A stretch of 64,000 bases of DNA from Flammeovirgaceae bacterium (GCA_020635915.1 JACJYU010000001.1:2084501-2148500), one strand, 5' to 3'. Counted from the first letter of the stretch, positions 41,910 through 51,170 are shown. Numbers and translations are program-made. Notes: a model not told the origin generated them from the letters alone.

Positions 41910-43301
41910 TTATAAATTAGCGGTAATCAATTTAATATCTTTTATCACTTGTTGCGCCAGGCGGTCGGCTTTTTTTCCTGATTGTGATTCAGCATAAATC
42001 CTGATGATGGGCTCAGTGTTGGATTGGCGAAGGTGCACCCATTCCTTTTCTTTTTCAAAATCGATTTTTACGCCATCAACGGTATTTATTTTTTCCGATT
42101 GGTATTTGGATTTGACTTGTTCCAGGATGGCATCCACGTCCAGCCCTGGGGTGAGCCCGATCTTGTTCTTTGAAATAAAGTAGGAAGGGTAGGAATTTCG
42201 CAATTCCGATGCCTTGACGCGCGATTGGGCAAGATGGGTCAAAAACAAGGCCACGCCAATAAGGGCATCCCTGCCGTAATGAAAATCAGGAACGATTACC
42301 CCGCCATTCCCTTCCCCTCCAATAACGGCCTTTACCCGTTTCATTTCTTTCACCACGTTTACCTCCCCCACGGCAGAGGCATAGTATTTTCCTTTTGCCT
42401 TTTCCGTGATATCGCGCAAGGCCCGCGATGAAGACAGGTTGGAAACGGTATTGCCTTTTTTCCTGCCCAATATGTAATCGGCCACGGCAACAAGGGTATA
42501 TTCTTCCCCGAAGGGTTCCCCGTTTTCCTGGACCAGCGCCAACCTGTCCACATCAGGGTCCACCACGATGCCCAGGTCATACTTGCCTTTTTTCACTGTG
42601 GCGCATATTTCCTGTATGTGCCCGGGCAGGGGCTCAGGGTTGTGGGGAAACAGCCCATTGGGCGTGCAGTGCAGTTTTTTCACTTTTTTTACCCCCAGGG
42701 CCTCCAGCAATTCCGGTATGGCAATGCCCCCTGTGGAGTTGACTGCGTCCACTACTATTTTGAAGTTGGCCTTCTTGATCGCCTTTGCATCCACCAGGGG
42801 ATATTTCTTCACCAGGGCGATGTGTTTTTGGATATAACCATCCTTTTGCTGGTAAGTGCCCAATTCGCCAACAGGGGAAAACCCCATTTTTCCTTCTTCC
42901 GCAATTTTCAGTATGGCGGCACCATCTTCTTCGGAAAGGAATTCACCCTTCTCGTTCAGGAGCTTTAGGGCATTCCATTGCCCGGGGTTGTGGCTGGCCG
43001 TAAGGATGATCCCCCCGCTGGCCTTCTCCATTTGCACCGCCACTTCCACCGTTGGGGTAGTGGACAGCCCCAGGTCCACCACCTGCAGCCCCATTCCCCG
43101 CAGGGTGGCGCATACAAGCTGGCTTATCATTTCCCCGGAGGTCCTGGCGTCCCTCCCTACTATTATCTTTTTTCCTTTACGGCCCCGGGCCCAGGCACCA
43201 TAGGCAGATGAATATTTGACCACGTCAATTGGGGTGAGCGACTCCCCGGGCCTTCCCCCGATCGTTCCCCGGATTCCTGAAATTGATTTTATTAACGCCA
43301 C
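41910..43301 (-). CDS. glmM: Phosphoglucosamine mutase
   Basis: The 463-residue phosphohexomutase interconverts glucosamine-6- and 1-phosphate for peptidoglycan and LPS precursors. The phosphoserine is Ser103 in LTASHNPGQWNALK. The metal site is VDPDVDR. The C-terminal phosphate-binding part has RQSNTEPIIRIYAES. Annotation as GlmM rather than phosphomannomutase is by similarity to the Bacteroidota set. An upstream near -7 box TAAATTCG supports transcription from this end. Confidence 0.88.
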   Translation of the reverse strand: MALIKSISGIRGTIGGRPGESLTPIDVVKYSSAYGAWARGRKGKKIIVGRDARTSGEMISQLVCATLRGMGLQVVDLGLSTTPTVEVAVQMEKASGGIILTASHNPGQWNALKLLNEKGEFLSEEDGAAILKIAEEGKMGFSPVGELGTYQQKDGYIQKHIALVKKYPLVDAKAIKKANFKIVVDAVNSTGGIAIPELLEALGVKKVKKLHCTPNGLFPHNPEPLPGHIQEICATVKKGKYDLGIVVDPDVDRLALVQENGEPFGEEYTLVAVADYILGRKKGNTVSNLSSSRALRDITEKAKGKYYASAVGEVNVVKEMKRVKAVIGGEGNGGVIVPDFHYGRDALIGVALFLTHLAQSRVKASELRNSYPSYFISKNKIGLTPGLDVDAILEQVKSKYQSEKINTVDGVKIDFEKEKEWVHLRQSNTEPIIRIYAESQSGKKADRLAQQVIKDIKLITANL

Positions 43302-43394
43302 ACGGATTAAAAAGAAATGGAAGTGCGAATTTAATGAGTATCCAATAGAATCAAACCCGGCCCGCCAAACGGATGCGCGGCCCGGGACAGGGCC

Positions 43395-43631
43395 CTATTG
43401 ACGCTTGATCTGGGGAAAATCGGCCTCAATGGCCTTGTCGGGATTGCCACAAGCCTCCCCTGCGCCCAGAGTTTTCCCACAATAGCCACAAGTGGCCCCC
43501 TCTTTGACCAGCCAGGGGCTCTGGGAGGCACACGTCCCCCTAAATTGCCCGTCTTTTACAAACAGGAGCCTTACGGACATCAGGATGAAGAACAGCCCGA
43601 TAAAACCAATGGAGAGAAGTAGGACAGTCAT
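43395..43631 (-). CDS. Small Cys-rich single-pass membrane protein
   Basis: The 78-residue protein has one membrane helix (~2-25: VLLLSIGFIGLFFILMSVRLLF) and a C-terminal ~40-residue tail with four cysteines: GTCASQ, then ATCGYCGKTLG and EACGNPD. The layout of one helix and a Cys-rich tail resembles NqrM/DUF539-like Na+-NQR maturation proteins, but no nqr genes are in view, so this is only a suggestion. A perfect -7 box lies 17 bases upstream. Confidence 0.6.
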   Translation of the reverse strand: MTVLLLSIGFIGLFFILMSVRLLFVKDGQFRGTCASQSPWLVKEGATCGYCGKTLGAGEACGNPDKAIEADFPQIKRQ

Positions 43632-43647
43632 CTTTTTTAACTTTAGG

Positions 43648-43655
43648 CAAAATTA
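43648..43655 (-). promoter_or_regulatory. -7 promoter box (TAATTTTG) for the Cys-rich membrane protein
   Basis: This perfect minus-strand TAnnTTTG match lies 16 bases before the ATG. Confidence 0.55.
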
Positions 43656-43699
43656 ACCATCTTAATAACACAGCGTAATCTATTTAAGTTTAATTGACT

Positions 43700-44512
43700 A
43701 TGGGAAAGCCATCGGTTTCACCGGACACCAACCGCGCAAACAAATTAAAGGCCTTTGACAGGCTATTGACCATAATGGACGAACTTAGGGAAAATTGCCC
43801 CTGGGACAAAAAGCAAACCCTGGAAAGCCTGCGCCACCTTACCATTGAAGAAACCTACGAACTCTCGGACGCCATATTGGACGGCAACCTGGTGGAAATC
43901 AAAAAAGAACTGGGCGACCTCATGCTCCACAATGTGTTCTATGCCAGGATTGCATCGGAGAAAAAGGCCTTTGACATGGCCGATGTCCTGGATTCCATTT
44001 GTGACAAGCTGATTGAACGACATCCGCATGTATATGCTGGGGCGGTTGCCGAAAACGAGGATGCGGTGAAGGCAAACTGGGAAAGATTGAAATTGAAGCA
44101 TGGCAACAAGTCGGTACTTGAAGGGGTGCCCGCTTCCTTGCCAGCCCTGGTGAAGGCCATGCGCATTCAGGACAAAGCAAGGGGGATAGGATTTGATTGG
44201 GAGCATAAAGGGCAGGTGTGGGAAAAAATCGAGGAGGAAATGCGGGAGTTCAGGGACGAGTGCGATGCGCAGCCCCCCGGGGAAACCAATAAGGAAAAAA
44301 TAATGGAGGAATTTGGCGACCTCCTCTTTTCATTGGTGAACTATGCACGGTTTATTGATATTGACCCGGAGGAGGCCCTGGAGCGTACCAATAAAAAGTT
44401 CATTAAGCGCTTTCGGTACCTGGAGTCGGAATCGGCCAGGGAGGGCAAAAAACTGGGGGAAATGTCGTTGAAGGAAATGGATGCCTATTGGGAGAGGGCC
44501 AAGAAATTGTGA
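43700..44512 (+). CDS. mazG: Nucleoside triphosphate pyrophosphohydrolase MazG
   Basis: The 270-residue enzyme has two MazG modules. The first (~15-120) has CPWDKKQTLESLRH, EETYELSDAI and ELGDLMLHNVF. The second (~165-260) has KIEEEMREFRDE and MEEFGDLLFSLVNYARF. It hydrolyses (d)NTPs to NMP and pyrophosphate, cleaning the pool. ATG 43700 is chosen over TTG 43694. Length is normal. Confidence 0.93.
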   Translation: MGKPSVSPDTNRANKLKAFDRLLTIMDELRENCPWDKKQTLESLRHLTIEETYELSDAILDGNLVEIKKELGDLMLHNVFYARIASEKKAFDMADVLDSICDKLIERHPHVYAGAVAENEDAVKANWERLKLKHGNKSVLEGVPASLPALVKAMRIQDKARGIGFDWEHKGQVWEKIEEEMREFRDECDAQPPGETNKEKIMEEFGDLLFSLVNYARFIDIDPEEALERTNKKFIKRFRYLESESAREGKKLGEMSLKEMDAYWERAKKL

Positions 44513-44609
44513 GGGAATAGGCAATTTCTTCCTTTATTGCAGTAAACCTTACACGGACCCGGTACTTTGCCCATTTTGCCTTTTATTTGTGGGAACAAAA
44601 AATTGAAGT

Positions 44610-46001
44610 TTGAGCTGGGGCAGCAAGATAAAGGAGTTAAAGTCACTCCCCCTTTGGGGACTGCTGGTATCTATTTTGTTTTCGTCCATTATCCTGATTG
44701 TCATCAATTACTACACGCTGAAGACAATGTCAGCGATGAGGGCTTATATCAATGGCGAATCCAGTTACTCCAAAGGGGAAAAGGATGCCACGCAAAGCCT
44801 TATCGCCTACATGCACACGCAGGACGCCCGCTACTGGGAGGCGTTTGTAAAAAACATCGGCATACCCCATGGGGACAGCGTGGCGAGGGTCACCTTGCTG
44901 AACGGGGGCCCCATGGAAACGGTGCGAAAAGGGTTCCTTCAGGGAAACAACGATAAGGACGACATTGAGGACATGACATGGCTGCTTAACAGTTTCAGAA
45001 ACCTGCCTATGATGGGCAGGCCATTGGCCGCCTGGAAGGAGGGGGATTCCCTTATTTACCAAAAGCGCCTCATTGCCAATCAAATCCAATCGGCCATCCT
45101 GAAAGGCACCCTGGAAGACAATGAAACCAAGCTCCTGGTTGCATTAAATGAAAACAGCAAGGTCCTGACCCTCAAAGAGAATGAATTTTCGGAAAGCCTG
45201 GGGGCGGTGGCAAGAAAAATAAAAGACTATCTTTTTTATGCCAACGCAATAATCATTTTGCTTATCCTGGGCAATGTAAGTGCCTATGCCATGATAATGG
45301 TGCGCAAGCGGAATGAGCAAAACACCGCGCTTACCCACGCCAACAAGGAGTTGGACAGGATGGCCTATGCGGTGTCACACGATTTAAGGGCCCCTATCCA
45401 TTCCATGCTGGGCCTGGTCAACCTGGCACAAAGGGAAAATGACCAGGAAAAACTTAAGCCCTACCTTGACATAATGCGCAAGACCCTTGACAGGCAAGAG
45501 CGGTTTATCAAAGAAATGATTGCCTTGTCGAAAGAAAACAGGCTGGCAATAAGAAGGGAAATCGTGGACCTGTATTACCTGGTGGAGCAGGTAATCAACA
45601 CGCACAAGCACATGCCCGAAGCCTCCCATATCGAATTTGCAATGCACATTGGCGTTCATCGTGTTTTTACGGACCCGCGCAGGTTGGAAATTGTCCTTAA
45701 CAACCTGGTTTCAAATGCAATTAAATACCACGATCCTACAAAGGGCAAAAAATCCATAACCATCAATACCTACTCCAAAAATGATAAAGTCATCATTGAT
45801 GTGACGGATAACGGGATTGGAATTGACATCAAGGACAAAACAAAGATCTTTGAGATGTACTACATGTCCAGGAACCAGGAGAAGGGCACAGGGCTTGGCC
45901 TCTTTATAGTAAAGGAGGCCATCAAAAAGCTGGAAGGGGATATAGAGGTAAAATCGGTGAAGGGCGAAGGCTCTACCTTTAGCGTGGTGCTAAAAAAATA
46001 A
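44610..46001 (+). CDS. Membrane sensor histidine kinase
   Basis: The 463-residue kinase has TM1 at ~13-33, a ~165-residue extracytoplasmic helical region, TM2 at ~207-228, then a HisKA domain with phospho-His in YAVSHDLRAPIHSM. The HATPase shows NNLVSNAIKYHD, DNGIGIDI and GTGLGLFI. An in-frame stop at 44604 and no ATG before TM1 mean that translation starts at TTG 44610. No response regulator is adjacent, so it is an orphan kinase. The 3' end overlaps the AsmA-like gene by 12 bases. Confidence 0.9.
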   Translation: MSWGSKIKELKSLPLWGLLVSILFSSIILIVINYYTLKTMSAMRAYINGESSYSKGEKDATQSLIAYMHTQDARYWEAFVKNIGIPHGDSVARVTLLNGGPMETVRKGFLQGNNDKDDIEDMTWLLNSFRNLPMMGRPLAAWKEGDSLIYQKRLIANQIQSAILKGTLEDNETKLLVALNENSKVLTLKENEFSESLGAVARKIKDYLFYANAIIILLILGNVSAYAMIMVRKRNEQNTALTHANKELDRMAYAVSHDLRAPIHSMLGLVNLAQRENDQEKLKPYLDIMRKTLDRQERFIKEMIALSKENRLAIRREIVDLYYLVEQVINTHKHMPEASHIEFAMHIGVHRVFTDPRRLEIVLNNLVSNAIKYHDPTKGKKSITINTYSKNDKVIIDVTDNGIGIDIKDKTKIFEMYYMSRNQEKGTGLGLFIVKEAIKKLEGDIEVKSVKGEGSTFSVVLKK

Positions 46002-48524
46002 AAGGGGCAATGCCTGGCCGGGGTTGTTTTCGTTTTTGACTTTGGTGGTGTCGTTCCAATCAAAATAATCGTCTGTTTCCAGTTCCAGTTCCTTCTTTTT
46101 CTTTTTCCCCTTAAGCCTAAAGGCCTCTTTTAGTTCCACCACCTCTTTTTTCAAGTCGCCTACGATCTTGTTTTTTACTGCCGCTTTGTCGTAGGCCACC
46201 TTGTAGTCGTCTGTGGTGCCGGTGATTTTCAGGAAAATTTTCGGGCTTCCGCCATGGCCTTCTTCAATGGCGCCAAAGGCCTCGTCAGGATCTATCTTCC
46301 GTTTGCTTCTTAAGGGTGCGATCACGCGATAGTCAATCTTTTGATCGAAAGTATGCGTGCCGCTGATCTGTATGGTCGTTACGTTGCTGCTTACTTCCAT
46401 TTGGGGGATGTAGATGACCTTGCCCTCAATATGGATGTCGTTTTTCAGGTCCGCAAACCTCAGCCGGTTGAGGTTGTCATCGTCAAGGTACTTGTCCAGT
46501 TGGTGGAGCGGCTCAAAGTTGTTGAGCTCCCCGTTTTTAATGGTGGTGCCAATGTTGGCGGTCAGTGTTTCCGGGAATAATTTAAGTTTTTCGTTCAGGG
46601 CCATTTCCAGGTCCACATCGGCATAGGCTTGCCCCTTCAGGTGCTTGTCGCGGATAAAATCCTGTTGAAAGTTGTCAAACACATAAAAGGCACTGTCCAG
46701 GTGCACCCCCTTGACTTTAAATGAACTGATCACGTCAATGGCCTTGTTGTTTTTTGCGTCCATGATCCCATTGAGCGACAAGGCCCCGCCCATTGCGTTG
46801 AAATCGATGTTACGGGCCACCGCCATTTTGTTTTTGATCAGCAAATTGCCCGTGATGCCGGTAGGCTTGAATTTTTTGTAGTGCATGGACTTTATATCGC
46901 AATTAAAATTGAGGTAAAGGTCCGGGGATATGCTGAATTGATAATCCGATGACCCTTCCTTGCCAAAGCCAATGGCAAACAGTTGGTCCAGGTCAATAAA
47001 ATCGGATTTTAGGTCCGTCTCGATCCCAATAGGTTGGTTTTCGAACAGGAGGAAGGTAATGATGTTTTTGAAAAAACCGTTCAATTTAAAATCGCTGTTC
47101 TCCAGCCTTCCCGAAACGTTGCTCAACGCCAGGTCGTTGTTGGTGAATTGCAGCACCCCATTGAGGCCTTTAAACGCGATGGATTGCCCGCCATAGAGGA
47201 AGTTTAGCCCACGCATGTCAACGGAACCATTGGCAATCACCCGCTGTGCAGTGGCCTTCTGCTTTAGCAATGACGTCTCCCCTTCAAATGATATGTCGAT
47301 GCCAATATCCCCGGTGAGGTCCTGAAGGGCGTTGATGGGATAGAAGTGGGTGATGGACGCTGCGTCCAGGTCCCCTTTGAAAACGAATTTCACATATGGG
47401 TTTTCAAAGTTCCGGATGGAAAAGTCTGTCTGGAAAGGGCGGCCGTTCAACCTGCCGCTCACGTTTTTTAAAAACAATACCGCATCGGTAAGCCCCGCCA
47501 GGGACGGGGAGGCAAAGGACCCCTCCATATTGGCATTTTCAATTTTTGATTTGAAGCCGGGGTGAAAAAGCGTGGCGTTTTCACAACCAAAACGGATCGA
47601 AACCGAAGGGTCTTTCCTTTCACTGATTTCCCCTTTTACCTCCATGTTGAAGTACACGTCCCCATCACTTTCGTATTTTGAAAACCTTTCACTGGCACTC
47701 TCCGGCAGCAACGACAACAGCGTTTGTATGTCCGTGTCCTTGCCGTTGCATATCATGTCCATTGTGTTTTTATCTTTGAAATTGTAGGAGCCTTCCAATT
47801 CAAATTCCGATTGGTGGAGCACAAGGCGCGATGGTTTTACCTGCAGGTCCTTCTCCATGTCGTTGTAGGCCAATTCGGCAACCACGTCAAAACGCTTCAT
47901 CTCCAGGAAGCGGTTGGACTGCACGCCAATTTGTTCGGTGGTCACATCCCCTTTGGCCAAAATATTGTACACATCGCCATCGACCTGGATGGAAGCAGTA
48001 AGCGCTTCACTTGAAAATGAGTGGTCCTGGCCCCGGCTTTGGTCCCGGTAGCTGACTTTGGTGTTGAACAGCCTGACGTTTCGAAGGTCAAACCGGATGG
48101 CCCCTTTTGATGTGGCGCCAGTGCCTTTTTTGATTATTGTATAATTATTGATGCCCTCCTCGTTGATTTTAAGGTTGGCCTCGCCATGGCGTACCTGAAG
48201 GCCACGAATGGAATATTGCCCCCGCCATACTTCAACGGGGTTGAGGAAAAAGGAAACGTTTTTTGCGGTCAACAAGGGGTAGGTCCCCGGGTGGCTGTCC
48301 TCCACGTACACATCGTGGAAGACGATGGCCAGGTTGGGAAAATCCTGCCAGGGCGAAATATCTATTTTGCCGATTTTTACAGGGGTGCCCAGGCCCTTGT
48401 TGGCCTCCGCGATAAATTGCCGGATGATGCGGTCCTTGAACAAAAAGGCAGAGGCAATGGAGGCAATAACAACGGCACCAAGGGCGAGTGAAACATAAAA
48501 AAACAAGCGCTTAAGCGTTTTCAA
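45990..48524 (-). CDS. AsmA-like inner-membrane-anchored protein
   Basis: The 844-residue protein has an N-terminal membrane helix (~8-28: FYVSLALGAVVIASIASAFLF), the AsmA-type start IRQFIAEANKGLGTPVKIGKIDISPW, then a long region of beta-strand-rich repeats ending with a lysine/glutamate-rich tail. AsmA-family proteins are bridge-like lipid carriers or outer-membrane assembly factors. The start must be TTG 48524, because a stop (TGA) immediately precedes it and there is no ATG for >100 codons. GAATTTTG (one mismatch) lies ~30 bases upstream. Confidence 0.85.
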   Translation of the reverse strand: MKTLKRLFFYVSLALGAVVIASIASAFLFKDRIIRQFIAEANKGLGTPVKIGKIDISPWQDFPNLAIVFHDVYVEDSHPGTYPLLTAKNVSFFLNPVEVWRGQYSIRGLQVRHGEANLKINEEGINNYTIIKKGTGATSKGAIRFDLRNVRLFNTKVSYRDQSRGQDHSFSSEALTASIQVDGDVYNILAKGDVTTEQIGVQSNRFLEMKRFDVVAELAYNDMEKDLQVKPSRLVLHQSEFELEGSYNFKDKNTMDMICNGKDTDIQTLLSLLPESASERFSKYESDGDVYFNMEVKGEISERKDPSVSIRFGCENATLFHPGFKSKIENANMEGSFASPSLAGLTDAVLFLKNVSGRLNGRPFQTDFSIRNFENPYVKFVFKGDLDAASITHFYPINALQDLTGDIGIDISFEGETSLLKQKATAQRVIANGSVDMRGLNFLYGGQSIAFKGLNGVLQFTNNDLALSNVSGRLENSDFKLNGFFKNIITFLLFENQPIGIETDLKSDFIDLDQLFAIGFGKEGSSDYQFSISPDLYLNFNCDIKSMHYKKFKPTGITGNLLIKNKMAVARNIDFNAMGGALSLNGIMDAKNNKAIDVISSFKVKGVHLDSAFYVFDNFQQDFIRDKHLKGQAYADVDLEMALNEKLKLFPETLTANIGTTIKNGELNNFEPLHQLDKYLDDDNLNRLRFADLKNDIHIEGKVIYIPQMEVSSNVTTIQISGTHTFDQKIDYRVIAPLRSKRKIDPDEAFGAIEEGHGGSPKIFLKITGTTDDYKVAYDKAAVKNKIVGDLKKEVVELKEAFRLKGKKKKKELELETDDYFDWNDTTKVKNENNPGQALPLLFF

Positions 48525-48631
48525 TCAAAAAATGGGTTATTCGCTGGTTGTGCAAAATTCAGCCCAAACCAACTGAAAAACAAAGGCTGGTGGAAAGATT
48601 AGGGAAATGGGCCTCGGGTATTTAGTTTTTT

Positions 48632-48649
48632 AGATACCGATCGGTATCT
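48632..48649. promoter_or_regulatory. TetR-type operator (perfect 18-bp palindrome)
   Basis: AGATACCGATCGGTATCT is a perfect 18-bp palindrome in front of the TetR gene. It overlaps the -7 box (48645-48652), so a bound repressor would block its own promoter. Confidence 0.88.
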
Positions 48650-48652
48650 TTG
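48645..48652 (+). promoter_or_regulatory. -7 promoter box (TATCTTTG) of the TetR gene
   Basis: This perfect TAnnTTTG match shares five bases with the operator's right half-site and ends three bases before ATG 48656. TTTAG (48621-48625) is a candidate -33 element. Confidence 0.65.
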
Positions 48653-48655
48653 TGT

Positions 48656-49252
48656 ATGCGCCAACCGGACATCACCAGGCAAAAGATACTGAAGCAATCA
48701 GGGCAATTGTTCAACACACGGGGGTACAAGGCTACCTCCCTGAGGGATATTACCACGGCCTCAGGGCTGACCAAAGGGGCCATCTACAAGCACTTTGGCA
48801 GCAAGGATGGACTGGAGGAGGAAACATTGCTGCACCTTTCGCGGCAAATGTTTGACCTGGTAAGGGGTAGGATAAAAGAACAAAAAACGGCCGGGGCAAA
48901 GCTTCGTGGCCTATTCAGGTTTTTTGAAACCTACATCTCCAAACCTCCATTTCAGGGAGGGTGCCCCCTTCTCAACGTGGCCATAGAGTCCGATGATGCC
49001 CATCCACGCCTTCGCCAACAGGCGGTCATGGCCCTGGATGTCCTTTACGGGTCCATTTGCACTATTTTAAACAATGGCATAAAGCACGGGCAACTCAAAA
49101 GCGGCATCGATGTGGGGCACCTGTCAACGGTGGTCATCGCCTCACTGGAAGGGGCGATCATGATGAGCAAGCTCAGGGGGAACGACAGCGACATCAAGCG
49201 GGTGGTGCGACACCTGGAAGAAATAATCGATGGGATTGAAATCATGAAGTGA
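48656..49252 (+). CDS. TetR/AcrR-family transcriptional regulator
   Basis: The 198-residue protein has an N-terminal TetR helix-turn-helix (ITRQKILKQSGQLFNTRGYKATSLRDITTASGL, seen as SLRDITTASGLTKGAIYKHF) at ~5-50 and a helical ligand domain. ATG 48656 follows its own -7 box; a TTG at 48650 is in frame but lies inside that box. The operator over the promoter implies autorepression. The alpha/beta hydrolase gene starts 77 bases downstream and may be in its regulon. Confidence 0.93.
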   Translation: MRQPDITRQKILKQSGQLFNTRGYKATSLRDITTASGLTKGAIYKHFGSKDGLEEETLLHLSRQMFDLVRGRIKEQKTAGAKLRGLFRFFETYISKPPFQGGCPLLNVAIESDDAHPRLRQQAVMALDVLYGSICTILNNGIKHGQLKSGIDVGHLSTVVIASLEGAIMMSKLRGNDSDIKRVVRHLEEIIDGIEIMK

Positions 49253-49329
49253 ACAATACCAGCTGCCATAAAAGGGCGCAAGGCCAGGGCACAAGCCTTT
49301 GGCCCTTGAGGGGGGTTGGAACGAGGAAA

Positions 49330-50193
49330 ATGAACAATCTGGTGACAAAGAAGATCATGCCCAAAGCCATCGGGGCCTACTTAAATACCATGTCCTATGT
49401 GGCACCGGGCCGTGTGGGGGAAATAGGTTTCAACATCTTTTGCTCCCCCATTTCCCCGCCCTTAAAGGCACACCACAGGCAATGGCTGGGCACTGCCCGT
49501 CAATTTGGGTTTGAAAGCGATGGGGCCCGTCTTCAGGGCTACCGGTGGGGCTCCGGAAAGAAAAAGGTTTTTTTCCTGCACGGATGGCAAAGCCATTCCT
49601 ACCGCTGGAAAAAATACGTGGAGGCTTTTTCTGGGGAGGACTATTCCCTCTATGCGTTTGATGCGCCTGCCCACGGGCTCTCCAAGGGCAGGTATGCCAA
49701 TATCCCCTTGTACAGCAATGCCATAGAGGCGTTTTTTGGGCAGGTAGGCCAGGCCGATGTGGTCGTGAGCCACTCCATGGGGAGCATCTCCATGTTGCAC
49801 GCACTCTACAATTGCCCACATTTGGAAGTGGGACGGCTGGTGTTGATGGGGTCGCCCGGGGAGGCCAATGACTTCATTGAATTTTACCAAAAATTGACCG
49901 GGCTAAGCGACCGCACCTTCAAGTTCATCATCGACTATTTTGTAAAAACCCTTCACCATGACCCTGCCTATTACTCCGCGCCTGTATTTGCCGCAGGGGC
50001 AAAAATACCAGGCCTTATCATCCATGATGAAGGGGACGAAGAGGCGCCCTACCGTCATGCCGTAAGGATACACCAAGCCTGGCCACAATCCAAACTGGTG
50101 ACCACCAGGGGCTATGGCCACAACCTGCGCGTGCCTGAGGTGGTGGACATGGTAAAGGAATTTGTAATGAAGGGCGAGCTTCAAAATGCGTAA
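49330..50193 (+). CDS. Alpha/beta hydrolase
   Basis: The 287-residue protein has the alpha/beta hydrolase oxyanion motif FFLHGWQSHSYRW, the nucleophile elbow VVVSHSMGSISM, an acid within IHDEGDEEAPY, and the catalytic His in GYGHNLRVPEV. No signal peptide is seen, so it is cytoplasmic. ATG 49330 gives MNNLVTKKIMP. An upstream in-frame start at 49249 would overlap the TetR gene. The substrate is unknown; it follows the TetR gene and may be controlled by it. Confidence 0.83.
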   Translation: MNNLVTKKIMPKAIGAYLNTMSYVAPGRVGEIGFNIFCSPISPPLKAHHRQWLGTARQFGFESDGARLQGYRWGSGKKKVFFLHGWQSHSYRWKKYVEAFSGEDYSLYAFDAPAHGLSKGRYANIPLYSNAIEAFFGQVGQADVVVSHSMGSISMLHALYNCPHLEVGRLVLMGSPGEANDFIEFYQKLTGLSDRTFKFIIDYFVKTLHHDPAYYSAPVFAAGAKIPGLIIHDEGDEEAPYRHAVRIHQAWPQSKLVTTRGYGHNLRVPEVVDMVKEFVMKGELQNA

Positions 50194-50231
50194 ACGGCCT
50201 TTGTGGGGCATACCAGAATTCAATAACTTTT

Positions 50232-50262
50232 TTTGTTGGATAGGAAATCTATTCTAGATTTG
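50232..50262 (+). promoter_or_regulatory. Promoter for tRNA-Val
   Basis: A TTTG (50232-50235) -33 element lies 19 bases from a perfect -7 box TAGATTTG (50255-50262). It is 65 bases upstream of the tRNA. Confidence 0.6.
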
Positions 50263-50327
50263 CAGTCCCAAATAAAATTGGGCCACCATGCCCGGCCACT
50301 GGAACGTGATGAAGGGCCCGGGGATTA

Positions 50328-50405
50328 GGGAGCTTAGCTCAGCTGGTTCAGAGCATCTGCCTTACAAGCAGAGGGTCGGGGGTTCGAATCCCTCAGCTCC
50401 CACCA
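50328..50405 (+). tRNA. tRNA-Val (anticodon TAC)
   Basis: The cloverleaf folds with acceptor stem GGGAGCT / AGCTCCC, a D-arm, and anticodon stem CTGCC/GGCAG-type pairing with loop CTTACAA, giving anticodon TAC (valine). TTCGAATC is the T loop. CCA is encoded at 50403-50405. A terminator follows. Confidence 0.96.
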
Positions 50406-50414
50406 TATAAAGAC

Positions 50415-50443
50415 AGCCCGCGCGAACAGCCGGGCTTTTTTTA
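50415..50443 (+). terminator. Rho-independent terminator after tRNA-Val
   Basis: AGCCCG (50415-50420) pairs with CGGGCT (50431-50436) across a 10-base loop and is followed by a run of T. Confidence 0.85.
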
Positions 50444-50489
50444 TGGCCGCCTAAAATGGGCAGTCCTGTGCCGCCCGGTCCCAGAAGGG

Positions 50490-50753
50490 TTATTGGGCTT
50501 TCTTGTAAAAAATGGTGGATCGGCCGGGGTTCTTTCCCACCTTCACATCAAAAGTTTCGAGATAGCCCCTGTAGTTAAGGGATTTTAACATGTTTTGAAC
50601 GGAGGCAATACTGGCCGTGATTTTTTTGTTTTTTAACGCAGCATGTACCCCATGCAGGGTGAATCCGTCCGGCTGGCTGGCGATGAAGTTGAATATTTCT
50701 TCCCTGTGGGGGGTGGTCAATAATTCTTTTACCCGGGAGGGTAGTTCTTTCAT
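50490..50753 (-). CDS. Small winged-helix (Fur-like) DNA-binding protein
   Basis: This 87-residue protein is nearly all one winged-helix domain: FNFIASQPDGFTLHGVHAAL forms the first helices and ITASIASVQNMLKSLNYRGY the recognition helix and wing, resembling the N-terminal half of Fur-family regulators but without the metal-binding domain. The ATG at 50753 overlaps the TGA of the upstream membrane protein (ATGA), so the two are translationally coupled. A longer in-frame extension upstream is not conserved-looking and would run over that gene. No target is obvious. Confidence 0.72.
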   Translation of the reverse strand: MKELPSRVKELLTTPHREEIFNFIASQPDGFTLHGVHAALKNKKITASIASVQNMLKSLNYRGYLETFDVKVGKNPGRSTIFYKKAQ

Positions 50754-50914
50754 ATCCACAACCTGATCAATGCCAAGCTGGCATAAACAAACGTGATGAG
50801 GGAACCCCACACCAGGACGCCAAGGAACCAGTAATAGGGGACATTGCATTTGAACAACATGCAATCCCGCACGAAATCGTTTCCGGTTATTTTGAGAAGA
50901 AGGGCTTTTAACAT
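50750..50914 (-). CDS. 54-residue predicted membrane protein coupled to the winged-helix gene
   Basis: The short frame encodes MLKALLLKITGNDFVRD at its start, then CMLFKCNVPYYWFLG, and a membrane helix with VLVWGSLITFVYASLALI. It is 54 residues and was found by reading the region by hand. Its TGA lies within the ATG of the winged-helix gene, which supports a real operon. I do not recognise the family. The topology (N-in, basic start) suggests a small inner-membrane protein that could sense the membrane and act with the DNA-binding partner. Confidence 0.65.
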   Translation of the reverse strand: MLKALLLKITGNDFVRDCMLFKCNVPYYWFLGVLVWGSLITFVYASLALIRLWI

Positions 50915-51170
50915 GACGGGCTAAAGATGCAACTTTTTCCCGTTTCACAAAAACCAACTTTGCAGGTTTTATTACATGGGGCAAATAGGCCATCCATGCC
51001 CCAAAAATACCGTAAACGAGGGTTTAGCCTACCGGAAATGGCCAATTGGTGGCAAAACCTTACCTGCCGGAAAAGGCCGGGAGAAAAATATTGTTATTTT
51101 TACCAGGGCATTTATTGATGCCCGGGCCCAACGGGCCGCACCGAATCAATGAAAAACACAATGCCCTGAT

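Noticed and set aside
51106..51123. GGGCAT / ATGCCC hairpin upstream of the lipoprotein hydrolase
   Set aside because: A six-bp stem without a T run; no gene ends there that needs it.
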